64,000 nt of DNA from JACKFE01 sp050248735 (GTDB lineage Bacteria; Nitrospirota; Nitrospiria; Nitrospirales; UBA8639): NCBI GenBank assembly GCA_050248735.1, contig JBFWRU010000010.1, positions 62,001-126,000 of the forward strand, written 5' to 3'. The notes below the pieces were generated by a model. It did no database searches. It was not told the origin of the DNA and saw only the letters and a list, made by a program, of their open reading frames with translations. Below are positions 45,081 to 54,536 of this stretch, piece after piece. Made by a program: the position numbers and the translations under genes. How positions within the stretch are numbered: position 1 is the first letter of the stretch; every line of letters begins with the position of its first letter.

Positions 45081-45977
45081 ATGAGTCCTGAACATTTTGA
45101 GTCTATGGTGGAAGAGCATCATTCCGGAAGCGGGACCGGAGTTCTGGATTTACCGGAAGTTCCGCCTTCTTCCTCCAACCCGGAAGCATCCCCTACAGTC
45201 AGTCTTGAGCGAGCCTTGGCTGAGGTGGAGGACCAGGCCGGTAATTTGGTCAAGACCACCAAACACGTGATGGCTTCTTTTAAGAAAATTAAAGAAGCGG
45301 CCAAGGTGGGCGATTTAGGAAAGCTTCGGAAATTACTGGAGGAGGGCAAACAAGCCACGCTGGGGTTAGGCTGCGATTTTTTGAAGGCGCAGGAAAATTT
45401 AAATTTCGATGAAGCCACCTTTCTGGCAGGCAAGGCCTTTCGTCAGGAGTTGCTGACCACGGCCCAGCAAATGGGCGTGAATATCTATGAGCATGATGGA
45501 TATTTATTCTCCTACCCGGTGTTGCTCAAAATCCTTCATAAAGAATGTGCAGTTTCGATTGATCGTATGCGGGAGAGCCGCCTTCGCCCTTCAGTCCTCG
45601 TCAAACGATTGAAGGAAGTGCAAAACAAACCGTTGCGGTTTAAACCTCAGACATTTCTGGAGATGCTGTACACAGCCTATTCCATCGTGGTGGCAGGACG
45701 AGGCAAACATCTGGTGGGAAAGGGAACCGTGATTCCTCTGTTGGAACTCTACCAGCTGCTCACCTTGTTGCCCTGGCAAGCTACCGAATATACCAGACAG
45801 GAATTCGGGCGAGATGTGTATTTACTGGACAAATGTGGCGCGGTAGGAACCAAGAGCGGGCATCGGGCGAATTTTCATGCCAGCACAGGTGTGCGAGATG
45901 CCAATAAAACGTTGACGGTCATTGCCCAGGGAGGACGGGAAAAAACCTACTACGGTATTTCGTTTGTCAAAACCTGA
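45081..45977 (+). CDS. Unknown protein of locus B, upstream of two DUF2791 ATPases
   Basis: About 298 residues, soluble, no signal or membrane segment. An acidic/Ser-rich N-terminus is followed by a helical region ('AEVEDQAGNLVKTTKHVMASF', 'KKIKEAAKVGDLGKLRKLLE') and a more globular C-terminal half ('EHDGYLFSYPVLLKILHKE', 'FLEMLYTAYSIVVAGRGKHL'). I recognise no family. The gene is 80 bases upstream of ATPase paralogue 2 and in the same direction, which suggests a common transcript and function. A GTG three bases earlier (45078) is an alternative start. Confidence 0.7.
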   Translation: MSPEHFESMVEEHHSGSGTGVLDLPEVPPSSSNPEASPTVSLERALAEVEDQAGNLVKTTKHVMASFKKIKEAAKVGDLGKLRKLLEEGKQATLGLGCDFLKAQENLNFDEATFLAGKAFRQELLTTAQQMGVNIYEHDGYLFSYPVLLKILHKECAVSIDRMRESRLRPSVLVKRLKEVQNKPLRFKPQTFLEMLYTAYSIVVAGRGKHLVGKGTVIPLLELYQLLTLLPWQATEYTRQEFGRDVYLLDKCGAVGTKSGHRANFHASTGVRDANKTLTVIAQGGREKTYYGISFVKT

Positions 45978-46057
45978 TGAAGAGATCGTTATCTTAAGAT
46001 TCTATCAGGGGGACCGAATATTCAGTAACTGTTACAGAAGATGTTGAGGAAAACGCT

Positions 46058-48340
46058 ATGTCTCCACAAGAATGGTTGAACGTATTACAGGCCGGGTATT
46101 TACAAAGTTTTGTCCGTCGGGGCGGATCTACCGTCAAATTTGGAGTGGTTGAAAATCCGCAAGACATGACGGCCATCGTCCAGGGATTGGCCGATGTGGC
46201 CCGGGATGAAGGGTATGTCACGGTTCAAGTGGAGGCCCGCCGAACCAAAGTTCAATTGATTGATCTCCTCTTTCATGAAATGGCCCGCCAAATTGATTGG
46301 GATGAGTTGGCTCTTCAATTTGTCAAAAAACTGTTTAAGGACAATAAACGCAAGATTGCCGAACAGGCGAATGAGTGTCGGTGGTCGTGTCTGGCCGCTT
46401 TGAATGGGTGTGATGAAGCCGCGATTCAACGGGACGTCAATTCCTGGCTTGAGTCGGCTCTGTACCAGGATTATGAGATGAGCCGGGAATTTCGTTTGGC
46501 CATCATTCAACTGTGTCTGGCTCAATTGGATGCCCCTCCCGGAGAGTCTGCCGTGGCAGGAGCCATCAAGTCGTGGCTTCGTGGTGATCTCAAGCAAATG
46601 ACACCCATGAAAAAAATGCTGATATTTCAGAAGGTCTGTCGGAACAATGCGCGCGACCTTATTGCCTCATTAGCGCATTTTCTCAGGTTGGTTGGGAAAT
46701 CCGGTCTGGTGATGAGTATCGATATCTCGGCTTTTCTGGAGAGCAGCGGAAAGGGGAAGTCTTCCAGCGGTATGACCTATACCGCCTCTTCGGTGATGGA
46801 TGGCTATGAAATGTTACGCCAATTTATTGATGGCTGTGACGAAATTCAAAGCTTCGCGTTAGTGGTGTTGACCCCATCCGCCTTTCTGAGCAATCAGAAG
46901 TTGGGCCTGAATCGGTATGAAGCGTTAAAGCTTCGCATTTGGGATGATGTTCGGGATAAGACCCGCCAGAATCCCTTCGCCCCCTTAGTTCGGTTGTCGG
47001 GCCAAGAGGAAAAGCTTGATGAACGCCGCTTAGTGTCCAGGGTGGGGAACCGAAAGGACGATGTCCAGCATCAACGAGTAATTGAGGCATTACGGGCTGG
47101 TGTGCCGAGTCCTGGTGTGGTGCAAGCGTTGGGGTGTTCGCAACCCACGGTGAAATCGAAATTCCAAGAGATGTTACAGGATGCCCAAGCCAGTATTCAT
47201 AAGGGATGGACCACAAAAGGGATACTGGTCGAAGGCGGATTTGGAACCGGCAAATCGCATTTATTGGAATCCTTGCGACAAATGGCATTGGAAGCCAAGT
47301 TTGTCTGCAGTAAAGTGGTGATTAGTAAAGAAACCCCTCTCTATAGCCCCGCTCTTATGTTTTCTGCCGCGATTGGTGCGGCCGATATCCCATCCCGCCG
47401 GGGAGATGCCCTCTCGGAGATTGCCGGCGATTTGAATTTTCAAAGCCCCCAATACGGCGAGTTTTATGAATGGGTGCATCGCCAGGGTGGGGAAATTGAT
47501 GCACGCTTTGCCGCCACCTTGTTTCTGTATGAACGGATGGTGAATGATCCCGAACTGAGTCATCGCATGATTCGATTCTGGGCCGGCGACCCTCTATCGG
47601 ATACGGAGATCAAGCGATATCTGAAAGCATGCGACTCCAGTGTCTCCTACCGATTCGAGCGTGTATCACCCATGGAAATAGCGCTCCAACGTTGTAAATT
47701 CGTGTCACGCCTGATGATTGCGGCCGGCTACTCGGGATGGATCCTTCTCATTGATGAAGCAGAAATTATCGGCCGATACTCCTTTAAACAGCGTGCCCAG
47801 TCTTATGCCGAATTAGCCAGATGGCTGGGTCGGTTGGAGGCCTCTAGTTTTGCCGACTTGGGTTACAAGTCCGGGTTGGCCTCGGTCATTGCTCTGACGG
47901 ATGACTTTCAAAGCGCCATTTTGGAGGAAAAAGGGGATCGGGAAAAGGTGCCGGAAAAACTGCGTGAGACGGGATCGGAAACGGATCTGGTTTTATCCCG
48001 TCAAGCCGAACAGGGTATGCGGTTGATCGAGTGCGAGCGCGTTCCTCTTGTGAGCCCCTATGATCAACTGGTTGAGGAAATCTATCACAAAATACGTGCG
48101 ATCCACGGGGCGGCCTATGCCTGGGAGCCTCCGCCAGTACCCACGATTGAACAATTGTCCAGTACCCGAATGCGGGAATACGTGAAGGGCTGGATTACCG
48201 AGTGGGATTTGAAGCGATTGGATCCAGATCGGTCGGTTGATCTTGAATTAACGGAAATCAAGCATGACTATTCCGAAGACACGGAATTGGAAAACGGTCA
48301 GGAAGAGATACTCGGTCCGGCTCTTGCGGAGACATCATGA
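46058..48340 (+). CDS. DUF2791 (BrxD-like) P-loop ATPase, paralogue 2
   Basis: A 760-residue paralogue. Walker A GGFGTGKS at residues 393-400 (bases 47234-47257), Walker B 'GWILLIDEAEIIGRYS' with Asp at 566. The 'ALRAGVPSPGVVQALGCSQ' segment precedes the P-loop; the N-terminal half has 'GGSTVKFGV', 'GLVMSIDISAF' and 'RYEALKLRIWDDV'. The C-terminus shows 'STRMREYVKGWITEWDLKRL', a pattern of the DUF2791 family. It lies between the 299-residue-class protein and ATPase 3, all on one strand with gaps of 80 and 110 bases. Confidence 0.88.
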   Translation: MSPQEWLNVLQAGYLQSFVRRGGSTVKFGVVENPQDMTAIVQGLADVARDEGYVTVQVEARRTKVQLIDLLFHEMARQIDWDELALQFVKKLFKDNKRKIAEQANECRWSCLAALNGCDEAAIQRDVNSWLESALYQDYEMSREFRLAIIQLCLAQLDAPPGESAVAGAIKSWLRGDLKQMTPMKKMLIFQKVCRNNARDLIASLAHFLRLVGKSGLVMSIDISAFLESSGKGKSSSGMTYTASSVMDGYEMLRQFIDGCDEIQSFALVVLTPSAFLSNQKLGLNRYEALKLRIWDDVRDKTRQNPFAPLVRLSGQEEKLDERRLVSRVGNRKDDVQHQRVIEALRAGVPSPGVVQALGCSQPTVKSKFQEMLQDAQASIHKGWTTKGILVEGGFGTGKSHLLESLRQMALEAKFVCSKVVISKETPLYSPALMFSAAIGAADIPSRRGDALSEIAGDLNFQSPQYGEFYEWVHRQGGEIDARFAATLFLYERMVNDPELSHRMIRFWAGDPLSDTEIKRYLKACDSSVSYRFERVSPMEIALQRCKFVSRLMIAAGYSGWILLIDEAEIIGRYSFKQRAQSYAELARWLGRLEASSFADLGYKSGLASVIALTDDFQSAILEEKGDREKVPEKLRETGSETDLVLSRQAEQGMRLIECERVPLVSPYDQLVEEIYHKIRAIHGAAYAWEPPPVPTIEQLSSTRMREYVKGWITEWDLKRLDPDRSVDLELTEIKHDYSEDTELENGQEEILGPALAETS

Positions 48341-48450
48341 TCTTCCATCCTATCCAACGATCTGGCGGGATGGCTGTATCGGCGACGAAGCATTGTAACC
48401 TATCCGGGATTCGATCAGGGCTGAAACCGGAATGAAAGATTGAGGCTATC

Positions 48451-50778
48451 ATGGATTTGCGACCACATGAGTGGATACAAACGGTTCGACAGGAATACTT
48501 GCAACGCTTTGTCGGTCAAGGTGGAGCGGCGGTCAAATTTGTCGTGGCCCCCTCAGACCGGGATCGGGAACTCGTTCAGGAGCATTTGTTGAGTCTGTCC
48601 CAGGAAGAGCAATTTACGTTTGTATCCGTGGATGCGAAGGACACCAAGGTCCACATGATGGATAAGTTTTTTTATGCAGTCGCCAAAAAAATCCAGTGGG
48701 ATGCCTTGGCGGCACAATTTGTGAGACGGCTGTTGCAAGACAATGGCTATCAGGTGCCGACAGCACCCAAAGAATGTTCCTTAGCAGAGATTGCCAGACT
48801 GAATGATCGTGCAGAGCCGTTGCTGCGCCGAGATCTGAATACGTGGCTTGAGCGCGCTATTTACCGGGATACGCACATGTGCCAGGAATTTCGCCTGGCC
48901 ATGATCCGATTATGTCTGGGGCAAATGGATTCGAATGCGGAAAGTCCGTTTATGACCGAGCCTGTTAAGGCATGGCTACAAGGAGATCTGCGACAGCTCT
49001 CCACGTTAAAAGAAGCATTGATTTTTCAGAAAATCGTACGAACGAACGCTCGCTATATGTTTACGTCCTTGGCTCGATGGCTTCGTCTGGTAGGACAACC
49101 GGGATTGGTGTTGACCTTGGATTTGGGGCGATGTTTGGTGACCAAGAAGCCTGAGGTGCCGGAAGGGTTCTATTACGGCGTGTCTGCGACATTGGATGCC
49201 TATGAAATGTTGCGTCAATTTATTGACGGAACAGATGAACTTGAGGGCGTGTTGTTGGTGGTGGTGGTACCGCCGGAATTTTTAACCGATACGCGTCGAG
49301 GGCTGAATCGGTATGAGGCGTTGAAGTTACGTATTTGGGACGAAGTCCGGGATCGTCATTATCAAAATCCTTTGGGAGCCTTGATTCGGCTTTCTTCCTA
49401 TGCGGAGGAATCTGCTCATTCCCCGGAAGAGAGCAACCAAACGGATCGGCCGGCGATGGCCAATGGAAATGTCAGTCATCAACGGGTGATTGAAGCCTTG
49501 CGGTCTGGAGTGCCCAATAAGGATGTCGTCCAGGCGTTGGGCAGTCGTCAGCCGGATATCGAAGGGAAGTTTAGGCGGATGCTTCAACGGATGGAGGAGC
49601 AGGTTCCCACTGGTCTTCCCACTCCGGGTTTAGTCATCGAAGGGGGATTCGGCAGCGGGAAGTCCCATCTCCTGAAGGCCTTACAACACCTGGCGGTGAA
49701 ACAGCATTTTGTATGTAGTCCCATTGTGATTAGTAAGGAAACCCCCTTGTATAATAGTGTGCCGCTGTTTCGGGCAGCGATCACGAACGCCATTGTACCG
49801 GGTAAGCAAGGCGATGCGCTGACGGAAATTTGCAGTGAATTGAATTTTCAAAGCCCGCAATACGCCGATTTCTTTGCCTGGGCACATCAGGGCGCGCAAG
49901 GCTGTGATTCCAGACTGGCAGCGACGTTGTATCTGTATGAACGAATGATTAATGATCCTGAGTTGAGCCATAGGTTGATTCGCTACTGGGCGGGAGATCC
50001 TATCAGTAATAGTCAATTAAAAAAATATCTGCAAGGCTGTCCCTCCGATACCCCGTACGCGTTTGAGAAAATTTCCACCCAGGAGCTGGCTTGGCAACGA
50101 TTCCAATTTGTGTCCCGGCTGATCGTGGCGGCCGGATATAAAGGCTGGATCTTGCTGATTGACGAGGCGGAGATTATCGGACGCTATTCGTTTAAACAAC
50201 GCATGAAATCCTATAAGGAAATCGCTGGCTGGCTGGGACTCTTAGAGAAGACCGCTTACCCAGCCATGGGGGCCGTGGTGGCCTTAACCGATGATTTCCA
50301 ACTCGCGGTGCTGGAGGAAAAGCAGGATTCACAGAAAATTGAGTCAATGAGCGAATTGAGTGAACTGTCTGGTGGAAGTCTTGAAGCCAAGGAAGCCCTC
50401 AAGGGTATTCGTTTTATCGAGCAAACAGACGATGCCCTTGTCCGGCCCTATGATTCCATGGTGGATGAACTGTACGAACGGCTGCGCACCTTGCACGGGT
50501 CTGCCTACAGTTGGGATGCCCCTCCTGTTTCGGCCGTGGAAAAACTGGCAAGTACGAGAATGCGGGAATATGTACGAGGGTGGATTACGGAGTGGGACTT
50601 ACGAAGACTGTATCCCGATGTTCAGCTGGATATCGAAATCACGGAAGTGCGACAAAACTATGAAGAGGATCAGGAGTTTGAAGCTCCTTCAATGGATGAG
50701 TCCGAGGGCCACCTTCCGGAATCGGAATCCGAGGACACCTTGATGGCCTTGGCGCTTCAGAACCAAGCGCCCATGTGA
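48451..50778 (+). CDS. DUF2791 (BrxD-like) P-loop ATPase, paralogue 3
   Basis: A 775-residue paralogue, closely similar in layout to paralogue 2. Walker A GGFGSGKS at residues 398-405 (bases 49642-49665), Walker B with Asp at 571 in 'GWILLIDEAEIIGRYS'. The N-terminal half starts 'GGAAVKFVV' and has 'GLVLTLDLG'. The C-terminal 'STRMREYVRGWITEWDLRRLYP' matches paralogue 2. A GAGG ribosome site is 5 bases upstream of the ATG. The acidic tail differs between the two copies. Tandem duplication followed by divergence is the simplest explanation. Confidence 0.88.
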   Translation: MDLRPHEWIQTVRQEYLQRFVGQGGAAVKFVVAPSDRDRELVQEHLLSLSQEEQFTFVSVDAKDTKVHMMDKFFYAVAKKIQWDALAAQFVRRLLQDNGYQVPTAPKECSLAEIARLNDRAEPLLRRDLNTWLERAIYRDTHMCQEFRLAMIRLCLGQMDSNAESPFMTEPVKAWLQGDLRQLSTLKEALIFQKIVRTNARYMFTSLARWLRLVGQPGLVLTLDLGRCLVTKKPEVPEGFYYGVSATLDAYEMLRQFIDGTDELEGVLLVVVVPPEFLTDTRRGLNRYEALKLRIWDEVRDRHYQNPLGALIRLSSYAEESAHSPEESNQTDRPAMANGNVSHQRVIEALRSGVPNKDVVQALGSRQPDIEGKFRRMLQRMEEQVPTGLPTPGLVIEGGFGSGKSHLLKALQHLAVKQHFVCSPIVISKETPLYNSVPLFRAAITNAIVPGKQGDALTEICSELNFQSPQYADFFAWAHQGAQGCDSRLAATLYLYERMINDPELSHRLIRYWAGDPISNSQLKKYLQGCPSDTPYAFEKISTQELAWQRFQFVSRLIVAAGYKGWILLIDEAEIIGRYSFKQRMKSYKEIAGWLGLLEKTAYPAMGAVVALTDDFQLAVLEEKQDSQKIESMSELSELSGGSLEAKEALKGIRFIEQTDDALVRPYDSMVDELYERLRTLHGSAYSWDAPPVSAVEKLASTRMREYVRGWITEWDLRRLYPDVQLDIEITEVRQNYEEDQEFEAPSMDESEGHLPESESEDTLMALALQNQAPM

Positions 50779-50858
50779 AAATGTTTCACGGGGCTTGGGC
50801 CTGCAATCAGCCCGGGAATACCGGTAAATCTCGTGGCAGGGTTCCAGGGCGTGGTGGA

Positions 50859-51149
50859 CTAGTTGGAATTGTTCGGACGCCCGCCGAACGGACGTCGATC
50901 TTCCTGAGGCCGCGCTTCATTGACCACCAGAATCCGGCCGCCCATGTCTGTCTCGTGTAAGGCCGTGATCGCGGTCTGGGCTTCATCTGGGCTAGACATT
51001 TCCACAAAACCAAATCCCCGCGATCGCCCGGTGTAGCGATCCATGATCACTTTGGCGGATACCACGTTTCCATGGGCGGAAAAGTGATCTCGTAGGTCCT
51101 GATCGGTCGTGGCAAAAGGTAAATTTCCGACGTACAGTTTGACACCCAT
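50859..51149 (-). CDS. RNA-binding protein with RRM domain
   Basis: A 96-residue RRM protein starting 'MGVKLYVGNLPFATTDQDL' (RNP-2 'LYVGNL') with RNP-1 'RGFGFVEM' near residue 45. The short Arg/Gly/Asn-rich tail ends the protein. Bacterial RRM proteins of this type are often cold-inducible; the target RNA is unknown. AGGAGG lies just before the chosen ATG at 51149, so the longer upstream frame is rejected. Confidence 0.93.
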   Translation of the reverse strand: MGVKLYVGNLPFATTDQDLRDHFSAHGNVVSAKVIMDRYTGRSRGFGFVEMSSPDEAQTAITALHETDMGGRILVVNEARPQEDRRPFGGRPNNSN

Positions 51150-51394
51150 CCTGGTCCTCCTGATTAGTCTATGGTGACGCCTTTCCTCATTGCACGGTGG
51201 AGTAACCGTGTAATGTGTGAAGAATGAATTCCTCTTCCTCCGAAAGCCTAGCACTCAGGATTTTTCAATGCAACGGAGGGTGGAACAGGGAAGAACCGGT
51301 CAGGAATGGGAGAAATGGCCAGGAATATGAGCGGTCTCACGCTCAATAACCGTTTCAGAAAAACCGATAGGACAGACGAGAGAGTCTCCTCACT

Positions 51395-53176
51395 ATGCCG
51401 AGTATATTTTCCAGCTTATTAGACCGGTCTCCTCAATTAAAGAATCGGTCGAGATGGGCTTCCATGCTGAATCGCGTCACGTCCTCATCGGGGATGGGGG
51501 CTACCCTCGTGAAGAGCTTGTCTGCAGGCATGGAACTGGCCCATAAGCACACCATCCTGGTGCTCACGGTGCTCTTTGGGATGTGTTTATTGATTATCTA
51601 TGTACATGTGACTCAATTAAAGACTCAAATGGTGGCTTCGATGTCTCTGCAGGGAGCAGGCATCTATACCCGGGCATTGGAGGAAATCCGGAAATGGTAT
51701 ACCACCGAAGTCGTTCAACGGCTTCACGGTCAGGGGATTATGGCCACAGTGGATTATCAAGGGCATGATCGTGAGATTCCCCTGCCGGCGACACTCAGCT
51801 TTGCCCTTGGTGAAAAACTGGTTGCCGGCCGCCCCGGAGAAAAGATTCGACTGATCAGCCCCTATCCGTTTCCTGGACGAAGGCAACAAGGAGGGTTGAC
51901 GAAAGGGTTTCAACAGGAAGCCTGGAAGGTACTGCAACAATCTTCCGAGGAGGCTTACTATCGTTTTGAGCAGGAGGATGGGGTAAAAGTGCTTCGATAT
52001 GCGACTCCCGATCGAATGTCAAAGGAATGTGTGGAATGTCACAATGCTCTTCCCGACAGTCCCAAACGTGATTGGCAGGTGGGGCAGGTAGGGGGAATGT
52101 TGGAAGTCATATACCCGGTCGATAATATTCAGAACATGGCGACTGTCGGCCTGTCGGGTGCGTATGGATCGATGGGGATGTTGGTCATTCTCTGGTTAGG
52201 CGGATTTGGGCTCGTGATTCTGAAGCTTCGTCGAGTGGCCGGAGATCTGGAAGAAGAAGTTCGATGCCGAACGAGTGATCTGCAAAATGCCAATCAACAA
52301 TTGGAGCTGGAAATTTCCGAGCGGCAACAGGCCGAGAATTTACTCCGTCAGGCCAGGGATAATCTGGAAAAACGGGTTCAGGAACGTACCAGTAAATTAG
52401 CGGCCGCCAATGCTGAATTGATCCGCGAAGTGTCCGAACGGAAACGGGCGGAGGAGGATATCCGGAAATTAAACACCCAATTGGTGCAACAGACGGCTCA
52501 ACTCTCTGCCAGTAATAAGGAGTTGGAGGCTTTCAGCTATTCGGTGTCCCATGATCTTCGGGCTCCACTCAGAGGGATTGACGGCTTTAGTCAAGCGGTT
52601 TTGGAAGACTATGCGGACAAACTTGATGAGTCCGGAAAAAGTTATTTGCACCGGGTACGCGCCGCAAGCCAGAGAATGTCTCAACTCATCGATGCCATGC
52701 TGAACTTGGCCCGCCTGACGCGGGCGGAAATTCGTTCGCAAACCCTGGATATGAGTGGCATGGTGGAAGCCATCCTGGAAGATTTTCACAAAATTGACCC
52801 GGATCGACAGGTGGAGGTCGTGGTGGCTAAGAATCTTTTCGCTACAGCTGACCCTCAATTGATTCGAGCCGTCCTGGAAAACTTGCTTGGAAATGCATGG
52901 AAATTTACCCGTCAACGGGAGGATGCCAGAATTGAATTTGGATATGAGCCTTATAAAGGGCAGCCCGCCTATTTTGTGCGGGATAATGGAGCGGGGTTTG
53001 ATATGACCTATGCTCATAAATTATTCGGAGCTTTCCAACGGTTACATGCCTACACGGAGTTTCCAGGGGTTGGCGTGGGACTGGCCACCGTGCATCGGAT
53101 CATTCAACGGCACGGGGGGCAAATTTGGGCAGATGGGGCGGTTGGGGAAGGGGCGACCTTTCATTTTACGCTATAA
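51395..53176 (+). CDS. Heme-binding (DUF3365) sensor histidine kinase
   Basis: A 593-residue kinase. N-terminal anchor at about 52-72, then a periplasmic DUF3365 domain with heme motif CVECH at residues 212-216 ('SKECVECHNALPDSPKRDW'), a second membrane segment near 248-275, a long coiled coil, then HisKA with His in 'VSHDLRAPLRG' at residue 386 and HATPase ('NLLGNAWKFTRQ', 'DNGAGFDM', 'GVGVGLATVHRI'). A c-type heme in the sensor suggests redox or gas sensing. The response regulator follows 20 bases later, so the two form a pair. Confidence 0.93.
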   Translation: MPSIFSSLLDRSPQLKNRSRWASMLNRVTSSSGMGATLVKSLSAGMELAHKHTILVLTVLFGMCLLIIYVHVTQLKTQMVASMSLQGAGIYTRALEEIRKWYTTEVVQRLHGQGIMATVDYQGHDREIPLPATLSFALGEKLVAGRPGEKIRLISPYPFPGRRQQGGLTKGFQQEAWKVLQQSSEEAYYRFEQEDGVKVLRYATPDRMSKECVECHNALPDSPKRDWQVGQVGGMLEVIYPVDNIQNMATVGLSGAYGSMGMLVILWLGGFGLVILKLRRVAGDLEEEVRCRTSDLQNANQQLELEISERQQAENLLRQARDNLEKRVQERTSKLAAANAELIREVSERKRAEEDIRKLNTQLVQQTAQLSASNKELEAFSYSVSHDLRAPLRGIDGFSQAVLEDYADKLDESGKSYLHRVRAASQRMSQLIDAMLNLARLTRAEIRSQTLDMSGMVEAILEDFHKIDPDRQVEVVVAKNLFATADPQLIRAVLENLLGNAWKFTRQREDARIEFGYEPYKGQPAYFVRDNGAGFDMTYAHKLFGAFQRLHAYTEFPGVGVGLATVHRIIQRHGGQIWADGAVGEGATFHFTL

Positions 53177-53196
53177 GGCAGACAAGGAGGAGCGCG

Positions 53197-53646
53197 ATGA
53201 ACAACAAGGTGATTTTACTCGTCGAGGATCATCCGGATGATGAAGAGCTGACCATGCGGGCATTAAAGAAAAACAACATCATGAATGAAGTGGTGGTGGC
53301 ACGGGACGGTGTGCAGGCGTTGGAATATCTTTTCGGGACAGGGGCCTATGCCGGACGGGATTTGTCGGCCATGCCGCAAATTATCCTGTTGGATTTGAAG
53401 CTGCCGAAAATCGATGGCCTGGAAGTGTTGAGGCGCCTCCGGGCCGATGATCGGACGAAATTTTTGCCCGTGGTCGTACTCACCTCATCCAAGGAAGAAC
53501 AGGATATCGTGAAAAGTTACCAGCTTGGGGCCAATAGTTATGTACGAAAGCCTGTGGACTTCCAGGAGTTCTCCGGTGCTGTACAAAATTTGGGACTGTA
53601 TTGGCTGATATTAAATGAACCGGCCCCGGATCGAGTGCCCGTTTGA
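53197..53646 (+). CDS. Rcp1-type response regulator
   Basis: A 149-residue receiver with no output domain. Asp at about 66 ('IILLDLKLPKIDG') is the phospho-acceptor, with D11 and D14/D15 in the acidic pocket and Lys in 'RKPVDFQEF'. It is the Rcp1-like subtype often paired with kinases of this class. AAGGAGG is 8 bases upstream of the ATG, which sits 20 bases after the kinase stop. Downstream target unknown. Confidence 0.93.
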   Translation: MNNKVILLVEDHPDDEELTMRALKKNNIMNEVVVARDGVQALEYLFGTGAYAGRDLSAMPQIILLDLKLPKIDGLEVLRRLRADDRTKFLPVVVLTSSKEEQDIVKSYQLGANSYVRKPVDFQEFSGAVQNLGLYWLILNEPAPDRVPV

Positions 53647-54127
53647 CGGAGAGAGGCGTGAAAATTGATGTGTGAGTTTTTCGGGTAAGCCATGAACTTC
53701 TGGATTGGAGAATAGGTTGACGTCATCTTGGCATGAGTCTTTGTCTTCAGAGCCGGGTTCGTAATTCTGAAAGATATGTTCATTGTTATTCCAGACTGTT
53801 TTCTTATGCCTGATCATTTTCAAAATAGAGGTAGTGTTGATTGTTCAAAGCCTCAGAAATCTCCCGCGCATCGAGTACTCCGAGTGTCAATAAATCCCCC
53901 AACCTGTCAAAAATAACGACAAATAAATTTCCTTATATCATTTTCCTATCGGAAAAAACTGCCGAGTCCTGGGAGTCATGATCTCCTCATTTCCTTTGCG
54001 GTCCCTTCAGGTTTAATCACGGACTTTTCGTGTTTCCTGTCTCTCGATGGGGGAGGCATAGCCCTTGCAAAAATTGGCGAATGAGAGGCGGTGTTAATTA
54101 TGAATTCGCTGTAAGGAGGAACACGCC
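53647..54127. other. Intergenic, no gene supported
   Basis: 481 bases after the response regulator. I see no open frame with a credible start. The last 20 bases contain the ribosome site GTAAGGAGG for the next gene. Confidence 0.4.
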
Positions 54128-54520
54128 ATGAGTCGACACGTTCGATGGGAATCCTCGGAAAGCGGAGGAATGTCGTTACGACAGTGGTATCCGGGACGCT
54201 CGAATGACATATACGGGTTTGGTACGGTGTCTGCCAGGCATGGACGAATATTACCGACCTGTGCAGAGCAATGTGCGGACTGCGGAGGGGAAATTAAAAT
54301 TTTCGTTTCTCCAAAACGAAATCCCCACTCCAGTAAACTCGGGAGGGCTGTTTCAATGAAAGATCATGATCTCTGTCGCCGGTGCTGGCGAAAGCTGATG
54401 CATCGGCAACGGCAGATAGGCGTGATCGAGTTGCCGAGATCGTTTTTTCTTGGAGGATCCAAATTGCGATCCCGGCTGCTTGTTCCGGTGTGGCCACGGG
54501 TCCCCAAGGAAGCTTCCTAG
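54128..54520 (+). CDS. Cys-rich zinc-ribbon-like protein, unknown
   Basis: A 130-residue basic protein with 'CAEQCADCGGE' near residues 45-55 and 'CRRCWRK' near 83-89, enough for one zinc ribbon. A strong GGAGG site precedes the ATG. I do not recognise a family. Confidence 0.6.
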   Translation: MSRHVRWESSESGGMSLRQWYPGRSNDIYGFGTVSARHGRILPTCAEQCADCGGEIKIFVSPKRNPHSSKLGRAVSMKDHDLCRRCWRKLMHRQRQIGVIELPRSFFLGGSKLRSRLLVPVWPRVPKEAS

Positions 54521-54536
54521 CCCGGCCCTGTTAACA

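Noticed and set aside
13516..50778. A complete BREX or DISARM defence system
   Set aside because: Only DUF2791-type ATPases and unknown companions are present. No methylase (pglX), phosphatase (pglZ), Lon-like (brxL), brxC, or DISARM helicase is found.
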